Source: Marthasterias glacialis (Eukaryota > Echinodermata > Asteroidea > Forcipulatida > Asteriidae). Taken from it: a stretch of 64,000 bases of DNA. Within the stretch, counting starts at the first letter, position 1. The number at the start of each line of letters is the position of its first letter. The notes under the pieces were generated by a model. That model was not told the DNA's origin and made no database searches. It worked only from the letters and a program-made list of their open reading frames with translations. Shown here piece by piece: positions 52,015 through 62,269 of this stretch. Location: NCBI GenBank assembly GCA_911728455.2, contig CAJVRT020000005.1, positions 62,001 through 126,000 on the forward strand. Reading direction: 5' to 3'. A program made the translations under genes and the position numbers.

Positions 52015-52248
52015 GGCTGTTGGATTGTTTGATTCTTTGTTTGTTGGGTTGTTCGTGTGTTTGTTTGTTTGTTGGGTTGTTTGTTTCTTTGTTTATTAGG
52101 TTGTTTATTGGGTTGTTGGGTTGTTTGTTTCTTTGTTTGCTTGTTGAGTCGTTCGTTTGCTTGTTTGTTGGGTTGCTGGGTTGTTTGTTTGTCTGTTGGG
52201 TTGTTTGTCTGTTTGTTTGTTTGTCTGTGTTTGTTTGTTTGTTTGAAC
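52015..52248 (+). repeat. TTTG/TTGGG low-complexity block
   Basis: About 234 bp built of TTTG, TTGGG and TCTTTG words with no fixed longer period. The strand is almost free of A and of stops, so it yields accidental Leu/Cys/Phe/Val-rich frames on this strand and Lys/Gln/Thr/Asn-rich ones on the other. Confidence 0.9.
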
Positions 52249-52249
52249 G

Positions 52250-53020
52250 ACTGGGTTTTCGTAGGAAAGCTGCATGACAAACATGTCAACACATTAATGT
52301 TTACGAAGCAGTGTCCAAAGTATCGATTACCTACCATGACCTGCATTTTAGGCATTTACAGTACAGAAAATACTATTTAAAAAAAGAGTAATGACCTCAT
52401 CGATGGGAAACCGTTGGCAACCGTGTTGGATTTCTGCAAATTACGACACCCTAAATCAAGGGATAGTTTAAACAAGTCCAAGTGTACGCCAAGTTGTTTA
52501 TTTTTATAGCAGTAAAAATGATATTAGAATCGTTTGATTGGCACAATTTTGAGTAAATTGCTCGCTCATGGACTAAACGGGACTTGCTAGATTAGGGTTT
52601 CTGATAAGATTGGAAAGGTTGCAATAACGAGGGAATGCATGGGTGGTCTTTCACAGCATCAATGACAGGAATTTTGTTTCATTAGTGTTTGGGTAGTTTA
52701 CTTGTGGATTTTATATTACTGTTGTTTATTTCAATTTGAACACTATAGCTTTTATTTGTTTGGACGTTTTGTGCGAATAAGAGTGCCGTATGATATCAGA
52801 CCTTCAATACTTAACACCAATTAGAATCCAATCTTATTCTGGTATTATCCTAGAGCAAGGCCATTGCTCTCATGGTTTAATAAAGAACACTGATCATTGA
52901 ACAGAAATATTTAGGATCAAACGGCCCTGTGGAATTTACGATTTAACACATAAGAAACATTTAAAATTCAGTGAATTCGGTCGATTTCATTGCGTAGTAC
53001 ATACCATAACGAAACGACTC
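52250..53020. other. AT-rich non-coding DNA, nothing recognised
   Basis: No reading frame, repeat or structural RNA stands out on either strand. Confidence 0.5.
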
Positions 53021-53390
53021 AGTTTTCTTGGTCGACTCGAACTCAAGGTACCGCGAAGTACAGCGCTTGCACCAGTTAGTAGCCCGGAGTGTGTGCCGTC
53101 TCCCTGCTGCAGTCTCCCCGCTGCCACCTCCCGAGCGACCGCACCCAAATATCGTCTCGTACAAGTTACTCTCGGCACGCAGTCCTCCATTTGGCAGTGC
53201 AGGTCTGGGAAGCCCCGGTCTGTATGCCGTTTCGACATACTATCGTGTGTTAAGACGAGGCCAGAGTTGACCAATACCGTACTTTCCTTCTTTTCTCCTG
53301 TCACTTGGCGCTTGATGTGCTGCTGTGCCGCCACTGGCCACACTGTATCTTTCTGCTGTTGTTGCAGGTCTTGCCACGCTCACGTGTAAA
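53020..53390. other. GC-richer island, possible exon or promoter
   Basis: This 370-bp stretch is visibly richer in G+C and CpG than its surroundings (GGTACCGCG, GAGCGACCGCACC, CTCGGCACGC). Overlapping frames of 80-118 codons exist on both strands, as expected for a stretch poor in A+T. None of the translations resembles a family I know, and no convincing splice pair frames them. It may be a first exon or CpG-rich promoter of an unseen gene, or simply compositional noise. Confidence 0.25.
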
Positions 53391-53399
53391 TGTCCAATG

Positions 53400-54060
53400 A
53401 CCAACAAGATGTTGCTGGTCATCTCCTCATGGTTTCTTTCAGTTTGCCAAGCAAGATGATCTTTTAATGTTTCTAAACACATCATAATTTGCCCTGCAAT
53501 ATTGTCTTATTGAGTATCACCGTGGTCCTATCATTTTTCAACCATAATTCGTTAAGTTTTCCTCTTTGCCGCCATGACACTAAAAACCGCTCTTTACACC
53601 ACACAAGCACATGAAAAGCAATCAAGCGTGACCACTAATCGATGTATAAGAACTAGGCGCTCGGTCAGCCCTTCACAAAGCATGACAAAGAATAATGGGC
53701 TTCGTGACCAAGTGCAGCAAAATGGTATGCTGTAAAATACCTGGGAGTGCACTGTTCAGAACACGAACATTTGGTATGTAGCTCTGGTGTCACATAGCGC
53801 CCTCAATAGGCAAGTATTTACTATAAGAATTATTTGCCCATTGCCTTTTAATGACACAAATTAATGTTGCTCTGAGTGGAACTCGTTGTCCTGTGACCCA
53901 TTGACTACAAATATGGGTCACTGGTTTTGTTTATCTGGATTCTTGTGACTCGAAATAACGGTGTCTGCCAACCCGGGACATTGCTGTCTCTTGACTTTGT
54001 AGTGTAGGTCATCTTTACACCAAACCAGGATCAGTGCAATCAGCAGCGACACAAATGGCT
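53400..54060. other. Non-coding DNA, nothing recognised
   Basis: Mixed-composition sequence with no supported coding region, repeat or RNA. Confidence 0.5.
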
Positions 54061-54081
54061 AAAATATTTAGGGGCACAAAA

Positions 54082-54091
54082 GGGGGGGGGG
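54082..54091 (+). repeat. G-homopolymer (10 G)
   Basis: A ten-base G run follows GGCACAAAA. Confidence 0.85.
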
Positions 54092-54358
54092 CACCCTTTT
54101 TCTATGGGCACTTCTGGACGATTCAAACTGTGGTTTGCGTTAGCGTTTCTGTTAAACGAGCCCCTTTTAGGGCTTGTGTTATGTCAGTTACTATTATTAC
54201 TCCGTTTCAAGATAATCTGAAGTGGATGTTAAATTAATTACTGTGTCTAAGTGGAAAAAATAGTTTGTTTGTTTTTAGCACTGAAATTATTACAAAAAGC
54301 TGATAAAATATTACCATTTTACTCTGGTAATTTTAATCTAACAAGACCAGATTTCAAA

Positions 54359-54368
54359 GGGGGGGGGG
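54359..54368 (+). repeat. G-homopolymer (10 G) beside a small hairpin
   Basis: A ten-base G run is followed by GTCACCAGGGGGTGGGGGC and then CACCTGGTGGC. CACCAGG and CCTGGTG can pair. Several G runs lie close together, so a G-quadruplex is possible. Confidence 0.8.
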
Positions 54369-54429
54369 TGCGTCACCAGGGGGTGGGGGCTCACCTGGTG
54401 GCACGGACATCAAATTGATGGACTCCAAG

Positions 54430-54845
54430 GTCAAGTTCAGTTTTGTGAGGCACTCATTTTTCAATAGTCAAGTCCTTATGAAAGCGGAGGGGGGGGGGGG
54501 GAGAGGGGTGGGAGCAAGTCTCTGACCTCCCTTTAAAATGGTGTAAAATATCGTTTGATTGGTCTGTACATTACAAAGAGAGGTCAATTGCAATGCGTTC
54601 CTCATTAAATATGATTGAAATTCAGGATTTGCAAACAAAATAATTCCTGTTTGAAAATGTACAGACTCATAAATTCAATATGTGACGTCACTTTGACGAT
54701 TTTGGTTTTTGACAAAATTTGCACTGGAAGGATGTGACACAAAATTTTAAACTGTTATAACTTAAGGTAAGAGACTTGTTTTACCCTTTCATGAAGACTC
54801 TATCCATTGGAAAATGAGTGCATCACAAAACTGAATTCGACTTTT
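54430..54845. repeat. Imperfect palindrome, about 416 bp
   Basis: The left phrase TTCAGTTTTGTGAGGCACTC (about 54,437) is matched on the opposite strand at the right end by TTCAGTTTTGTGATGCACTC (about 54,834-54,815). Going inward, CAAGTCCTTATGAAAG pairs with GAGTCTTCATGAAAG, GCAAGTCTCTGACCT with ACAAGTCTCTTACCT, and TGGTCTGTACATT with GAGTCTGTACATT. The centre lies near 54,640. The left arm contains a 13-G run (54,489-54,501) absent from the right arm. GTGACGTCAC at 54,682-54,691 is a CRE-type site. The element resembles a fold-back or hairpin-type transposon relic. Confidence 0.7.
54489..54501 (+). repeat. G-homopolymer (13 G)
   Basis: A 13-base G run, followed by GAGAGGGGTGGG. It lies in the left arm of the 54.43-54.85 kb palindrome only. 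Confidence 0.85.
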
Positions 54846-55262
54846 GAGCCCCTCTATACTGTCGCTCTATATTTCCCATCGGGTTTCGCGACACATCAGG
54901 AAACAGTCAGTAATTCTTTAAGTTTCCCCTTATTCGTTTGGCATATTAATTTTCACATTAGGGATAAACTACTGGTAGCTGTTCAAAAAAAAGAAACAAA
55001 ATAAGGTTTATGTACAACCCAGACTTTTGTTCTAAAAACATTGGGAGAAAACCTCAACCTCTCGGCAAAACATTTTCCAACATAGTATTTTTGGTTTGAT
55101 CCCTATGATGATATTTTTGTGCCTGTCCTGAGTTCCAGTTTCATTCATCTTCTATACGTCCTCCATGGTTTAGAGGTGACACCAATAATGCACAACATGC
55201 ACAGTGTTTCACAGAACAGTCTGAACTGTGCCAATTTAAGGTGTTATGTTTTGGATTTGCAG

Positions 55263-55352
55263 GTCAGGATGACCCCAGGATGGGTCAAGAACACAATGGA
55301 CGGGCTGAAAACTATCCCTTCACAGGACCTTAAAATAAAAAGGCTTCATTAG
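55263..55352 (+). CDS. Candidate terminal coding exon, product not recognised
   Basis: After TTATGTTTTGGATTTGCAG, which could serve as a splice acceptor, 29 codons stay open to a TAG. The translation begins VRMTPGWVKNTMDGL and ends LKIKRLH; it has the mixed composition of real protein and matches no family I recognise. The exon would be phase 0. The same frame is open for some distance upstream, so the acceptor does not by itself fix the start. The pyrimidine tract is weak, no poly(A) signal is obvious just downstream, and the length is short enough to arise by chance. A real last exon is possible but unproven. Confidence 0.2.
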   Translation, partial: VRMTPGWVKNTMDGLKTIPSQDLKIKRLH

Positions 55353-55599
55353 TGTCTATAGCATCATTTAAAGCAGAGATTATACCTTAATTAATCGATA
55401 AATCGACTGTTACACCAGTGGTTTTTCAAACCTCTGTTCATTACAGGGAGGGTTGTGCACAACACCATTTGTTTGCCCCAAATGATAATAATTATCTGAA
55501 ATCAAAAGTCACATGTTACAATTTAAAACATCTATTTTGTTGATTCAAGTGATTTGGAAAAGAAATGTCATGAAACTGATTGCTCATTTCACAGCGAAA

Positions 55600-56275
55600 T
55601 CATGTTGGTTTTATTTCCTTCACAAGTGATTCACTTTGTACACATTGAATTATAAATCCTTCAAAGCTTTCAAAATGTGTTCTGAAAACTGTTCTTTTAT
55701 CATCAAGTTCAACATTCTCTCCCTGGTCTTCACATCTTAGCAACTGTTGGCCCCGCAGTATTTTCAGATATGACATGAAGGTTGTCTTCATTTTTAACCA
55801 ATCCTGTCTGATTTATTTTGTAAAGTAGTTGTAATTGTCTAGCTGGCTTTTGTTCTGGAAAAGGTTTCTCAATGTTGATGTCTTCAAAAAGGCTTACCAG
55901 GTGGTTTATTTTCTCTGGACAAAAAAGTTGACTGAAAGATATAATCCCTTTATGAAGTTCATATTGATGTGAACTTGTAGCATGTATGTCTTCAATGTTT
56001 ACCAGAATGTCATTGAGTGGTTAAATTCCATTGTCCATTGAGCTACATGTAGGTCCTATCTGATAAAAAAGTCACTTTGCTGACAGTAAAAGAGCACTTT
56101 TCATGTGCAGCTTGGTAGACTATGACATTACAGCAATGTAGTTACTCAAGGTCCTTGTTGGGCTTCCATATGTACAAGTTCCTGTGGTACAACTCCATCT
56201 GATGTGCTGCGTAGGTCTGCTATCAGGGAGGGTTATTTCCATTCAGGATCCTCAGCAGACGTCGGAATGCATACC
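55600..56275 (-). pseudogene. Probable decayed coding exon with frameshifts; possible death-fold-like segment
   Basis: Read on the minus strand, five protein-like blocks follow one another in shifting frames: 56,273-56,223 (starts YAFRRLLRILNG), 56,232-56,146 (ADLRSTSDGVVPQEL), 56,141-56,045 (VIVYQAAHEKCSFTVSK), 56,020-55,730 (96 codons) and 55,791-55,600 (63 codons, with ENVELDDKRTVF). Each block ends at a stop just where the next frame takes over, the mark of small indels in an old gene. The 96-codon block includes INHLVSLFED and LLYKINQTGLVKNEDNL, whose spacing of leucines and the G-L-x-x-x-x-N-L turn recall helices of death-effector-type domains. That family call is a weak impression. A good splice acceptor lies directly upstream. 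Real frameshifts, assembly errors and chance all remain possible. Confidence 0.4.
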
Positions 56276-56301
56276 CTTTGAAAAAAGAAGAAACAAACAC
56301 T
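56276..56301 (-). other. Splice-acceptor-like site upstream of the pseudogene exon
   Basis: On the minus strand TGTTTGTTTCTTCTTTTTTC leads to AAAG and then the first open block. The pyrimidine tract is long and clean, and the AG sits at 56,277-56,276. It supports a former exon boundary here. Confidence 0.4.
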
Positions 56302-57130
56302 AAATAGATTATCACAAAAAGTAAAAAATATTGACAATGTCATTTCAAAGTGGTTGCATGGAATCTTGGATCTTGGATCTACCACTCTGCAGTGACTTGA
56401 ACTGTTGACCTAGTGACTTGACTGTTAGTTAGGTTTAAGTTGACTTGCTTTGAATGGCCATTTTTGGATACAACCTGTGTGACTTGCACCAACACAAAAT
56501 CATGAGCAAAGTATACAAATGAGGAGTTTCAAACAATGGTGGTTAATTTCTCTGATCACAATTTGTCTTAAAGAGAATTCTGCATCTCACTGTGCCTGAA
56601 ACAAGGTGCTTAACTTACTCTCCGTTCTCTGAAAATTTGTGTAAAAGGTTTGTACACCAACTGCGCTGCAGCTGAGACCCACTCAGGCAGGAGGGTAAAT
56701 TTCCTTCATGTTTCTACCCTTGATGTAATTTTACAACAGGTCCTTTCGATCAGTAAGCAGTTGGAACGGCCAATTTAATTTTCTCAAATATCGAACTTGC
56801 CTGCTTTTTAATATTTTCAATTCCTGTCCTCAGGTACCATTTTGCAAAGGGTCAATAGCATGTGACACTCAAAGGTTGTGCTGTTGCACTAGTACTAATA
56901 GAATTGACATTGAGTACTGGCATGTATTGATTGTGTACTAAGTAAATTAGTGCCCAGGTAAGCTTGCATGCCAACACACGTATGGCTGTTAACGCTGAAT
57001 GTGCAATAGCGGACCGGTCTTAATCTGCTCCAGCTATCAGTCATTTAATACCAGGTAAACATGGTCATATGACCACCTTCCAACCAAAAGGACTGCATAA
57101 ACTGCCTGGGGAATTTATGAATGTTTGACC
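56302..57130. other. Non-coding DNA, nothing recognised
   Basis: Besides a few short direct repeats such as GGATCTTGGATCT (56,370) and GTGACTTGA (56,391 and 56,412), nothing stands out. Confidence 0.5.
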
Positions 57131-57203
57131 CCACCCCCTTCAAACAAGCCAGCAGCCTCACAATCCATAACTCCAGAAGTAATGGGTATAAACAAACAAA
57201 AAG

Positions 57204-57342
57204 CAGTTAGCTCCAGCAGTCTTGCATCCAAACATCAAATTTCTGACAATCCAATGACATCTCACCCTGAAAATGTTGAGTAAGCAGTAATGCTCCAAAT
57301 GCCCTTCAAATGCATGTTCAACAAAATTTTTTGCACACAGAG
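57204..57342 (-). repeat. Exon-like dispersed repeat, copy 2
   Basis: The minus strand reads TTTTCCCTCTCTGACAG, then a 139-bp segment homologous to the copies at 51.8, 57.7 and 62.5 kb. The donor has decayed (GCTTTTTG where others have GCAGGTAAAA). Similarity to copy 3 extends well past both exon-like ends, from about 57,130 to 57,450, at an offset of 479 bp, so the repeated unit is larger than the exon-like core. The frame carries a stop after AAAAAATTTTGT. Confidence 0.55.
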
Positions 57343-57671
57343 CTGTCAGAGAGGGAAAACAAGACTTTTAGAATGGCAATATCTTCCCAAATGTTGCAAG
57401 GATCTGGACAAATGTGCCACTGTTAGAAAGTCTTACTCAAGGGCTCTCTGGCAATGTGTAGTCTAGGGTTGAGGGATAAACAGGGAGGATACCAAGGGCC
57501 AGAGAATGAGGCCACCCCCAGGAGTTCAAATATTTACATGGCTGTGTGTGTACGTAAACAATGACCCAACAAGAGTGCTCAACTGAATCCAAAAACAGAC
57601 CTGCTCCTAACAAGTCAATAGCCTCCTGTTCATAAATCCAGAAATAATGGCAGTAGAAAAATTGATTTTAC

Positions 57672-57821
57672 CTGCAGGTAGGTTCAGCAGTCCTGCATCC
57701 ATAAATCAAACTTTCCCAGCCTTCAATCAGCATCTTCAGCCCTGAATCAATTAGTAAGCGGTGATGCTGCTGCTCCCAATGCCCTTCTAACACACGTTCA
57801 ATGGGATATTTGTTCACAGAG
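57672..57821 (-). repeat. Exon-like dispersed repeat, copy 3 (open, phase-symmetric)
   Basis: This is the best-preserved copy. The minus strand has TTTTCACTCTCTTACAG at the acceptor side and CTGCAG followed by GTAAAATC at the donor side. The 150 bp between is a multiple of three, with one base completing a codon at the start and two left at the end, so it would be a symmetric phase 2-2 exon, a class that can be duplicated or skipped without breaking frame. All 49 internal codons are open; pieces of the product are PIERVLEGHWEQQHHR and LIYGCRTAEPTC. I do not recognise the family. One open frame of this length is not strong evidence alone. Confidence 0.45.
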
Positions 57822-58007
57822 CTGTAAGAGAGTGAAAACAAGAGTAAAGAACTGTCATATCCTCTTAATATTGTAAGGATTTGGATAAGTGTGACAATGA
57901 CGATAAGCCCTTAGCAAGGGCTCTCTGGCAACATTTCCATGTGACAAAGACTAACATCTGTTTTAGGAGGTTTGTTTTGGCCATAGCGAAACTACAATGA
58001 ATGAGAA

Positions 58008-59095
58008 ACATACTGAAGTAGACCCAGTAACTGGGGTGTTGTGGTCCCTTTTTTGGTGACTTGGATGGGCATACTATCACTCATGTGAACCATTTTGGGT
58101 ATACACTGTGATGGAAGGCAATTGGATATGATGGTGTGATACCCTATTAAAACAAATTGCCCCTGACGAAGATTCAACAAAGATATCAAAGAAGAAAAAA
58201 CAGGCACTTAATTGTACTTACAATCATTTCTTGTCCTCCAAATCGATGTTTTTGAGTCCAAAGTAAAATTAGGGCCCGCCATGCACCCTTTAAATTTGGG
58301 ATTTGGATATTGGTTGACGACTGTTTTCTCATGTCAAAAGTTGTATTCACTACGCAGATTGCATGTTCGCTGGAGCCCTGAGATGAGTTTCATTGTTTTT
58401 GTACAGTCAACATAGGATACCAGCTGTGTAGTAGTGGCTGTTTGATACACACTGTATTCATTGTTGGGGGGGGGGGTCATTGACAGTCCACAGCCGGTAT
58501 CCTGCCTTGAGTGTACAAAACAATACTCAACTCAGGGCATCAGCGATGATACAACCTTTTTTACATGATGGAACAGTTGTTGATGATAATGTTATGTCAC
58601 ATGACCGTTCTGTAAGAAAGTGAACCTAGTGGCTGGATGGTTTTGCTTTGGGCTTCAAAAACATTGATTTAAAGGACAGAAGAGGGCCATCGTAAGTACA
58701 GTTCAGGGAAAGTTTTTTGTATCGAATAACCACTTTTTGGACATATTTTGCAATGTTTTTTTCAACCTTTCCAGATAGGTAAGGATAGAGTTTTATCTAA
58801 ATTAATAATGGACTTAGAGTGACAGTCGGATACAACATTTTAGCCCAATTAAGTGCCCGTTATTTCATCTTTGATATCTTGAGAAGCCAGTAGGTGATTT
58901 TCAGCAATTATGTTGTCTTTGCTGTAATTGTAATTTGGGCAATTTTTTGGAACAGGGTATCACACAGTCATAGTCAATCCATTTCATCACAGCGTACACC
59001 AACATGCTTCCCTGGGGCCCTAGTAGTATGACCATTACTGTCAAAAAAATTCTAATAGGGAGTACAGCATCCCATGTACTTGGTCTAGTACTGAA
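58008..59095. repeat. Large imperfect palindrome (about 1.1 kb fold-back element)
   Basis: Left-arm phrases recur as reverse complements in mirror order on the right. GAAGTAGACCCAGTA (58,015) pairs with the strand opposite TGGTCTAGTACTG (59,081), and TGTGATACCC (58,134) with GGGTATCACA (58,957). GATATCAAAG (58,180) pairs with CTTTGATATC (58,871), GGCACTTAATTG (58,203) with AATTAAGTGCCC (58,847), and GATGTTTTTGAGTCCAAAG (58,244) with CTTTGGGCTTCAAAAACAT (58,649). GGATACCAGCTGTG (58,413) pairs with CACAGCCGGTATCC (58,488). The centre is an 11-G run at 58,466-58,476. The right arm has about 160 bp (58,690-58,848) with no partner on the left, so one arm was trimmed or expanded. The element ends where the 185-bp tandem array starts. 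Confidence 0.75.
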
Positions 59096-61905
59096 GTTTA
59101 GACGGCTGGTACCGGGGGATAAGCCCTCTTGACTTGGTGGAGCAATAATGACTTTGAAGTTTTGGTCCAAAACTCCAATTTATTTTAGGGGGGGGGGGGA
59201 GTAACGTAAAAAAATGTTGGTTTTATGCCCTCAAAGTTAAAGCCGAAAAATGGCAGATATTTCCCAAACTAAGCCAGATAAAGGCTTGCAAAATAGAGTA
59301 CTGGTACCAAGGGATTTGTCATCTTGACTTGATGGAGCGAAACTACTCTGAACGTTTGGTCAAAAACTCAGGGTCATTTTAGGGGGGGGGGGGGTGGTGA
59401 AGGAAAATGTTTGGTTTTATGCCCTAACAGTTAAAGCCGAAAAATGACAGATATTTCCTGAACTAAGCCAGATAAGGGCTTGCAAAATAGAGCACTGGTA
59501 CCAAGGGATATGTCAGCTTGACTCAGTAGGGCGAAACAACTTTGAACTTTGGTTCAAAACTCAGCGTTTTTTTTAAGGGGGGGGGGGTAAGTAACAGATT
59601 TTTTGTTTTGTTTTTTGGCTCTAAAAGTTTAGCCGAATAATAGATATTTCACAATCTAAGGCAAATCTGGACTTGTAAATTATAGCGCTGGTACAGTGAG
59701 ATATATCCCCTCTTGACTTAGTAGAGTAAAAACAACTTTGAAATTTTGCTCCCAAACTCCAACTTTTTTTAGGGGGGTTAAGGAAAATTTGTGGTTTTTG
59801 GCCATAAAACGTTCAGCCAAATAATTGTGAATATTTCCTCAACTAATGCAGATTCGGAAATGCCAATATCAGCCATGGTACCAGGGGATATGACCTCTTG
59901 ACTTAGTAGAGTAAAAACAACTTTGAAATTTTGCTCCAAAACTCCCACATTTTTTTAAGCAGTTTTGCAAATTTTGTGGTTTTTGGCCCTAAAAGTTTCA
60001 GCCGAAAAATGGTGGATATTTCCCAAACTAAGGCAGATAGAGGCTTGCAAATTGCTTGCTGGTACCAGGGGATATGCGCTCTTGACATGTTGAGCGAAAA
60101 TGACTTTGAAATTATGGTCCAAAACTCCAATTGTTTTTTACTATGGGTAATGGAAAATTTGTGGATATTTACTGAACTAAGGCAAATCCAGATATGCAAA
60201 TAAGAGCGCTGGTACGAAGCGATGTGCCTTCTTGACTTAATAGAGCAAAAACTACTTTTAAATTTTAGTCCAAACAATTTTTGAAGTCTGGTAACAGCAA
60301 ATTTGTGGTTTCTTGGACCTAAAAGTTTTGGCCAAAAATGGTGGATGTTTCCCAAATTCAGGTAGATCTGGGCTTGCAAATTAGAGTGCTGGTACCGGGG
60401 GATATGCCCACTTGACTTGGTAGAGCGAAAATGACTTTGAATTTGTGGTCCAAAACTCAAAATTTTTTGAAGTGGGGTTGCAGCAAAATTTGTGTTTTTT
60501 TGGAACTAAAAGTTTGGGCCAAAAAATGCTGGATACTTCCTGAACTAAGGCAGATCCCGACTGTCAAATCAGAGCGCTGGTACCGAGCATTATGTCCGCT
60601 TGACTTGGTAAAGCAAAAACGTTTTTGAAAGTTTGGTCCAAAACTCCAAATTTTTGAGGCGGTGTAACAGCAAATTTGGGGTTTTTTGGACCTAAAAGTT
60701 TGGGTAGAAAAATGGTGGATACTTCACGAACTAAGGCAGATCTGGACTTGCAATTTAAATCGCTGGTACTGAGTGATATGCACGCTTGACTTGGTAGAAC
60801 GAAAACGACTTTGAAATTTTGGTCAAAAACTCCAACTTTTTGAAGTGCGGTAGCAAAATTTGTGGTTTTTTGGACCTAAAAGTTTGGGCCCAAAAATGGT
60901 GGATACTTCCCGAATCAAGGCAGATTCGGCTAGCAAATAAGAGCGCTGGTAGCGAGCAATATGCCCACTTCACTTGGTAGAGGGAAAACAACTTTGAAAT
61001 CTTTGTCAAACTCAAGTTGTTTTGAGTGTGGTTACAGCAAAATTTGTGGTTTTTTGGCAAAAAAGAGCGCTGGTACTGAGTAATATGCCTGCTTCACTTG
61101 GTAGAGGGAAAACAACTTTGAAAGTTTGGTCCCACACTGGAAATTTTATTGAGGTGGGGTAACAGCAAATTATGGATTTTTTTAACCTAAAAGTTTGGAT
61201 AGAAAAATGCTGGATACTTCCCGAAATAAGGCAGATCTGGGCTTGCAAATTAGAGCGCTGGTACAGAGCGATATGTCCACTTGACTTGATAGAGCGAATA
61301 CAACTTTGAAAGTTTGGACCAAACTCCAATTTCTGAAAAGTGGTAGCAAAATTTGTGGTTTTTGGACTTAAAAGTTTGGGCCGAAAAATGGTTGATACTT
61401 CCCGAATCAAGGCAGATTCGGCTAGAAAATAAGAGCGCTGGTACCAAGCAATATGCCCGCTTCACCTGGTAGAGGGAAAACAACTTTGAAATCTTTGTCA
61501 AACTCAAGTTGTTTTGAGTGTGGTTACAGCAAAATTTGTGGTTTTTTGGACCTAAACGTTTGGGCTGAAAAATGGTGGATACTTCCAGATTTAAGGCAGA
61601 TCTGGGCTTGCAAGTTAGAGTGCTGGTACCGAGTGATATGCCCACTTGACTTGGTAGAGCGAAAACAACTTTGAATGTTTAGTCCAAAACTTTTTGAAGT
61701 GCGGTAACAAAATTTGTGGTTTTTTGGACCTAAAAGTTTGGGCCCAAAAATGGTGGATACTTCCCGAATCAAGGCAGATTCGGCTAGCAAATAAGAGCGC
61801 TGGTACCAAGCAATATGCCCGCTTCACTTGGTAGAGGGAAAACAACTTTGAAAGTTTGGTCCCAAACTGCACATTTTTTTTGAGGTGGGGTAACAGCAAA
61901 TGACA
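59096..61905. repeat. Second tandem array, about 15 diverged units of about 185 bp
   Basis: The phrase GCTGGTACC or a close variant recurs at about 59,109, 59,301, 59,493, 59,689, 59,875, 60,059, 60,209, 60,391, 60,579, 60,764, 60,946, 61,070, 61,258, 61,438, 61,622 and 61,799. Most spacings are 177-196 bp, with two short units of 150 and 124 bp. Each unit carries CTTGACTTGGTAGAGCGAAAA, TTTGGTCCAAAACTCCA, a G- or T-rich patch, AAATTTGTGGTTTTTTGG, CCTAAAAGTTTGGG and AAGGCAGATCTGGGCTTGCAA. The first three units contain G runs of 12, 13 and 11 bases (59,188, 59,382, 59,577), which shrink away in later units. The units are far more diverged than the 311-bp satellite. Frames of up to 185 codons on the minus strand are repeats of the unit and look accidental. 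Confidence 0.9.
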
Positions 61906-62269
61906 GCCATGGCTCGTCCGGATGCGTGTTTAGTTGGGTCCTGCTGATTGGTTGTAGTCAATGGATGTAGTCAATGGATATTTTGGTCAGTCTTTTGGTA
62001 AGTTTTTGTCGTTTTTTGTGCCAAATATTTTCATGATTTTGTTTTAAGGGTTCCAGATGGCGTTGTCATACAATAAAGATCAAATTCATGTTTTTAAAAT
62101 GTTTGTCATGATTTTTGAAAATGGAAAAAATGGACGAATCTGATCACGAGTTTGGCAAAAACTGGTCAAATCTTCTAGTTACACGGATAATACCCATCCT
62201 GGGTCGTAATCCTCGGATGGGCAATCCTCCGACCGTCGGGAGGATTGAGGGTTACGATTTTTGCAACTA
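61902..62269 (+). mobile_element. Module A: 368-bp repeat, inverted partner of 63,335-63,697
   Basis: From GACAGCCATGGCTC to TTGCAACTA this segment matches the reverse complement of 63,335-63,697 almost base for base, including TTTTAAGGGTTCCAGATGGC, GTCATACAATAAAGATCAA and TTTGGCAAAAACTGGTCAAA. It interrupts the 185-bp array: AACAGCAAA on its left and GATATTTTGCTAACC on its right belong to that array, but about 75 bp of the expected unit is missing between them. Its right end contains an inverted repeat, CAATCCTCC facing GGAGGATTG around GACCGTCG. No reading frame of note is present, so a non-autonomous mobile element is the best guess. Confidence 0.6.

Noticed and set aside
52015..52248. Interstitial telomere-like repeat (GGGTTG words)
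   Set aside because: No run of TTAGGG or another constant telomeric hexamer; the words vary in length and order.
51984..52380. Overlapping frames of 85-123 codons rich in Cys/Leu/Phe or Asn/Lys/Gln/Thr
   Set aside because: These are direct read-outs of the TTTG low-complexity block.
52961..53485. Several overlapping frames (67-118 codons) on both strands in the GC-richer island
   Set aside because: They conflict with one another, resemble no known family and lack supporting splice or regulatory context. Only the compositional island is reported.
58901..59170. 89-codon minus-strand frame in the right arm of the 58-59 kb palindrome
   Set aside because: It lies wholly in a fold-back repeat arm; I saw no family resemblance and the mirror arm has no matching open frame.
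59160..59170. TTTTGGTCCAAAA shared by the 311-bp satellite and the 185-bp array, hinting at common origin
   Set aside because: Only about 13 bp of low-complexity, self-complementary sequence is shared; the rest of the units show no similarity.
59903..60460. 185-codon minus-strand frame and overlapping frames of 65-132 codons at 60,431-61,899
   Set aside because: They are translations of the 185-bp tandem repeat, open in several frames because the minus strand is poor in stops. The repeats are in different frames and show no family resemblance.
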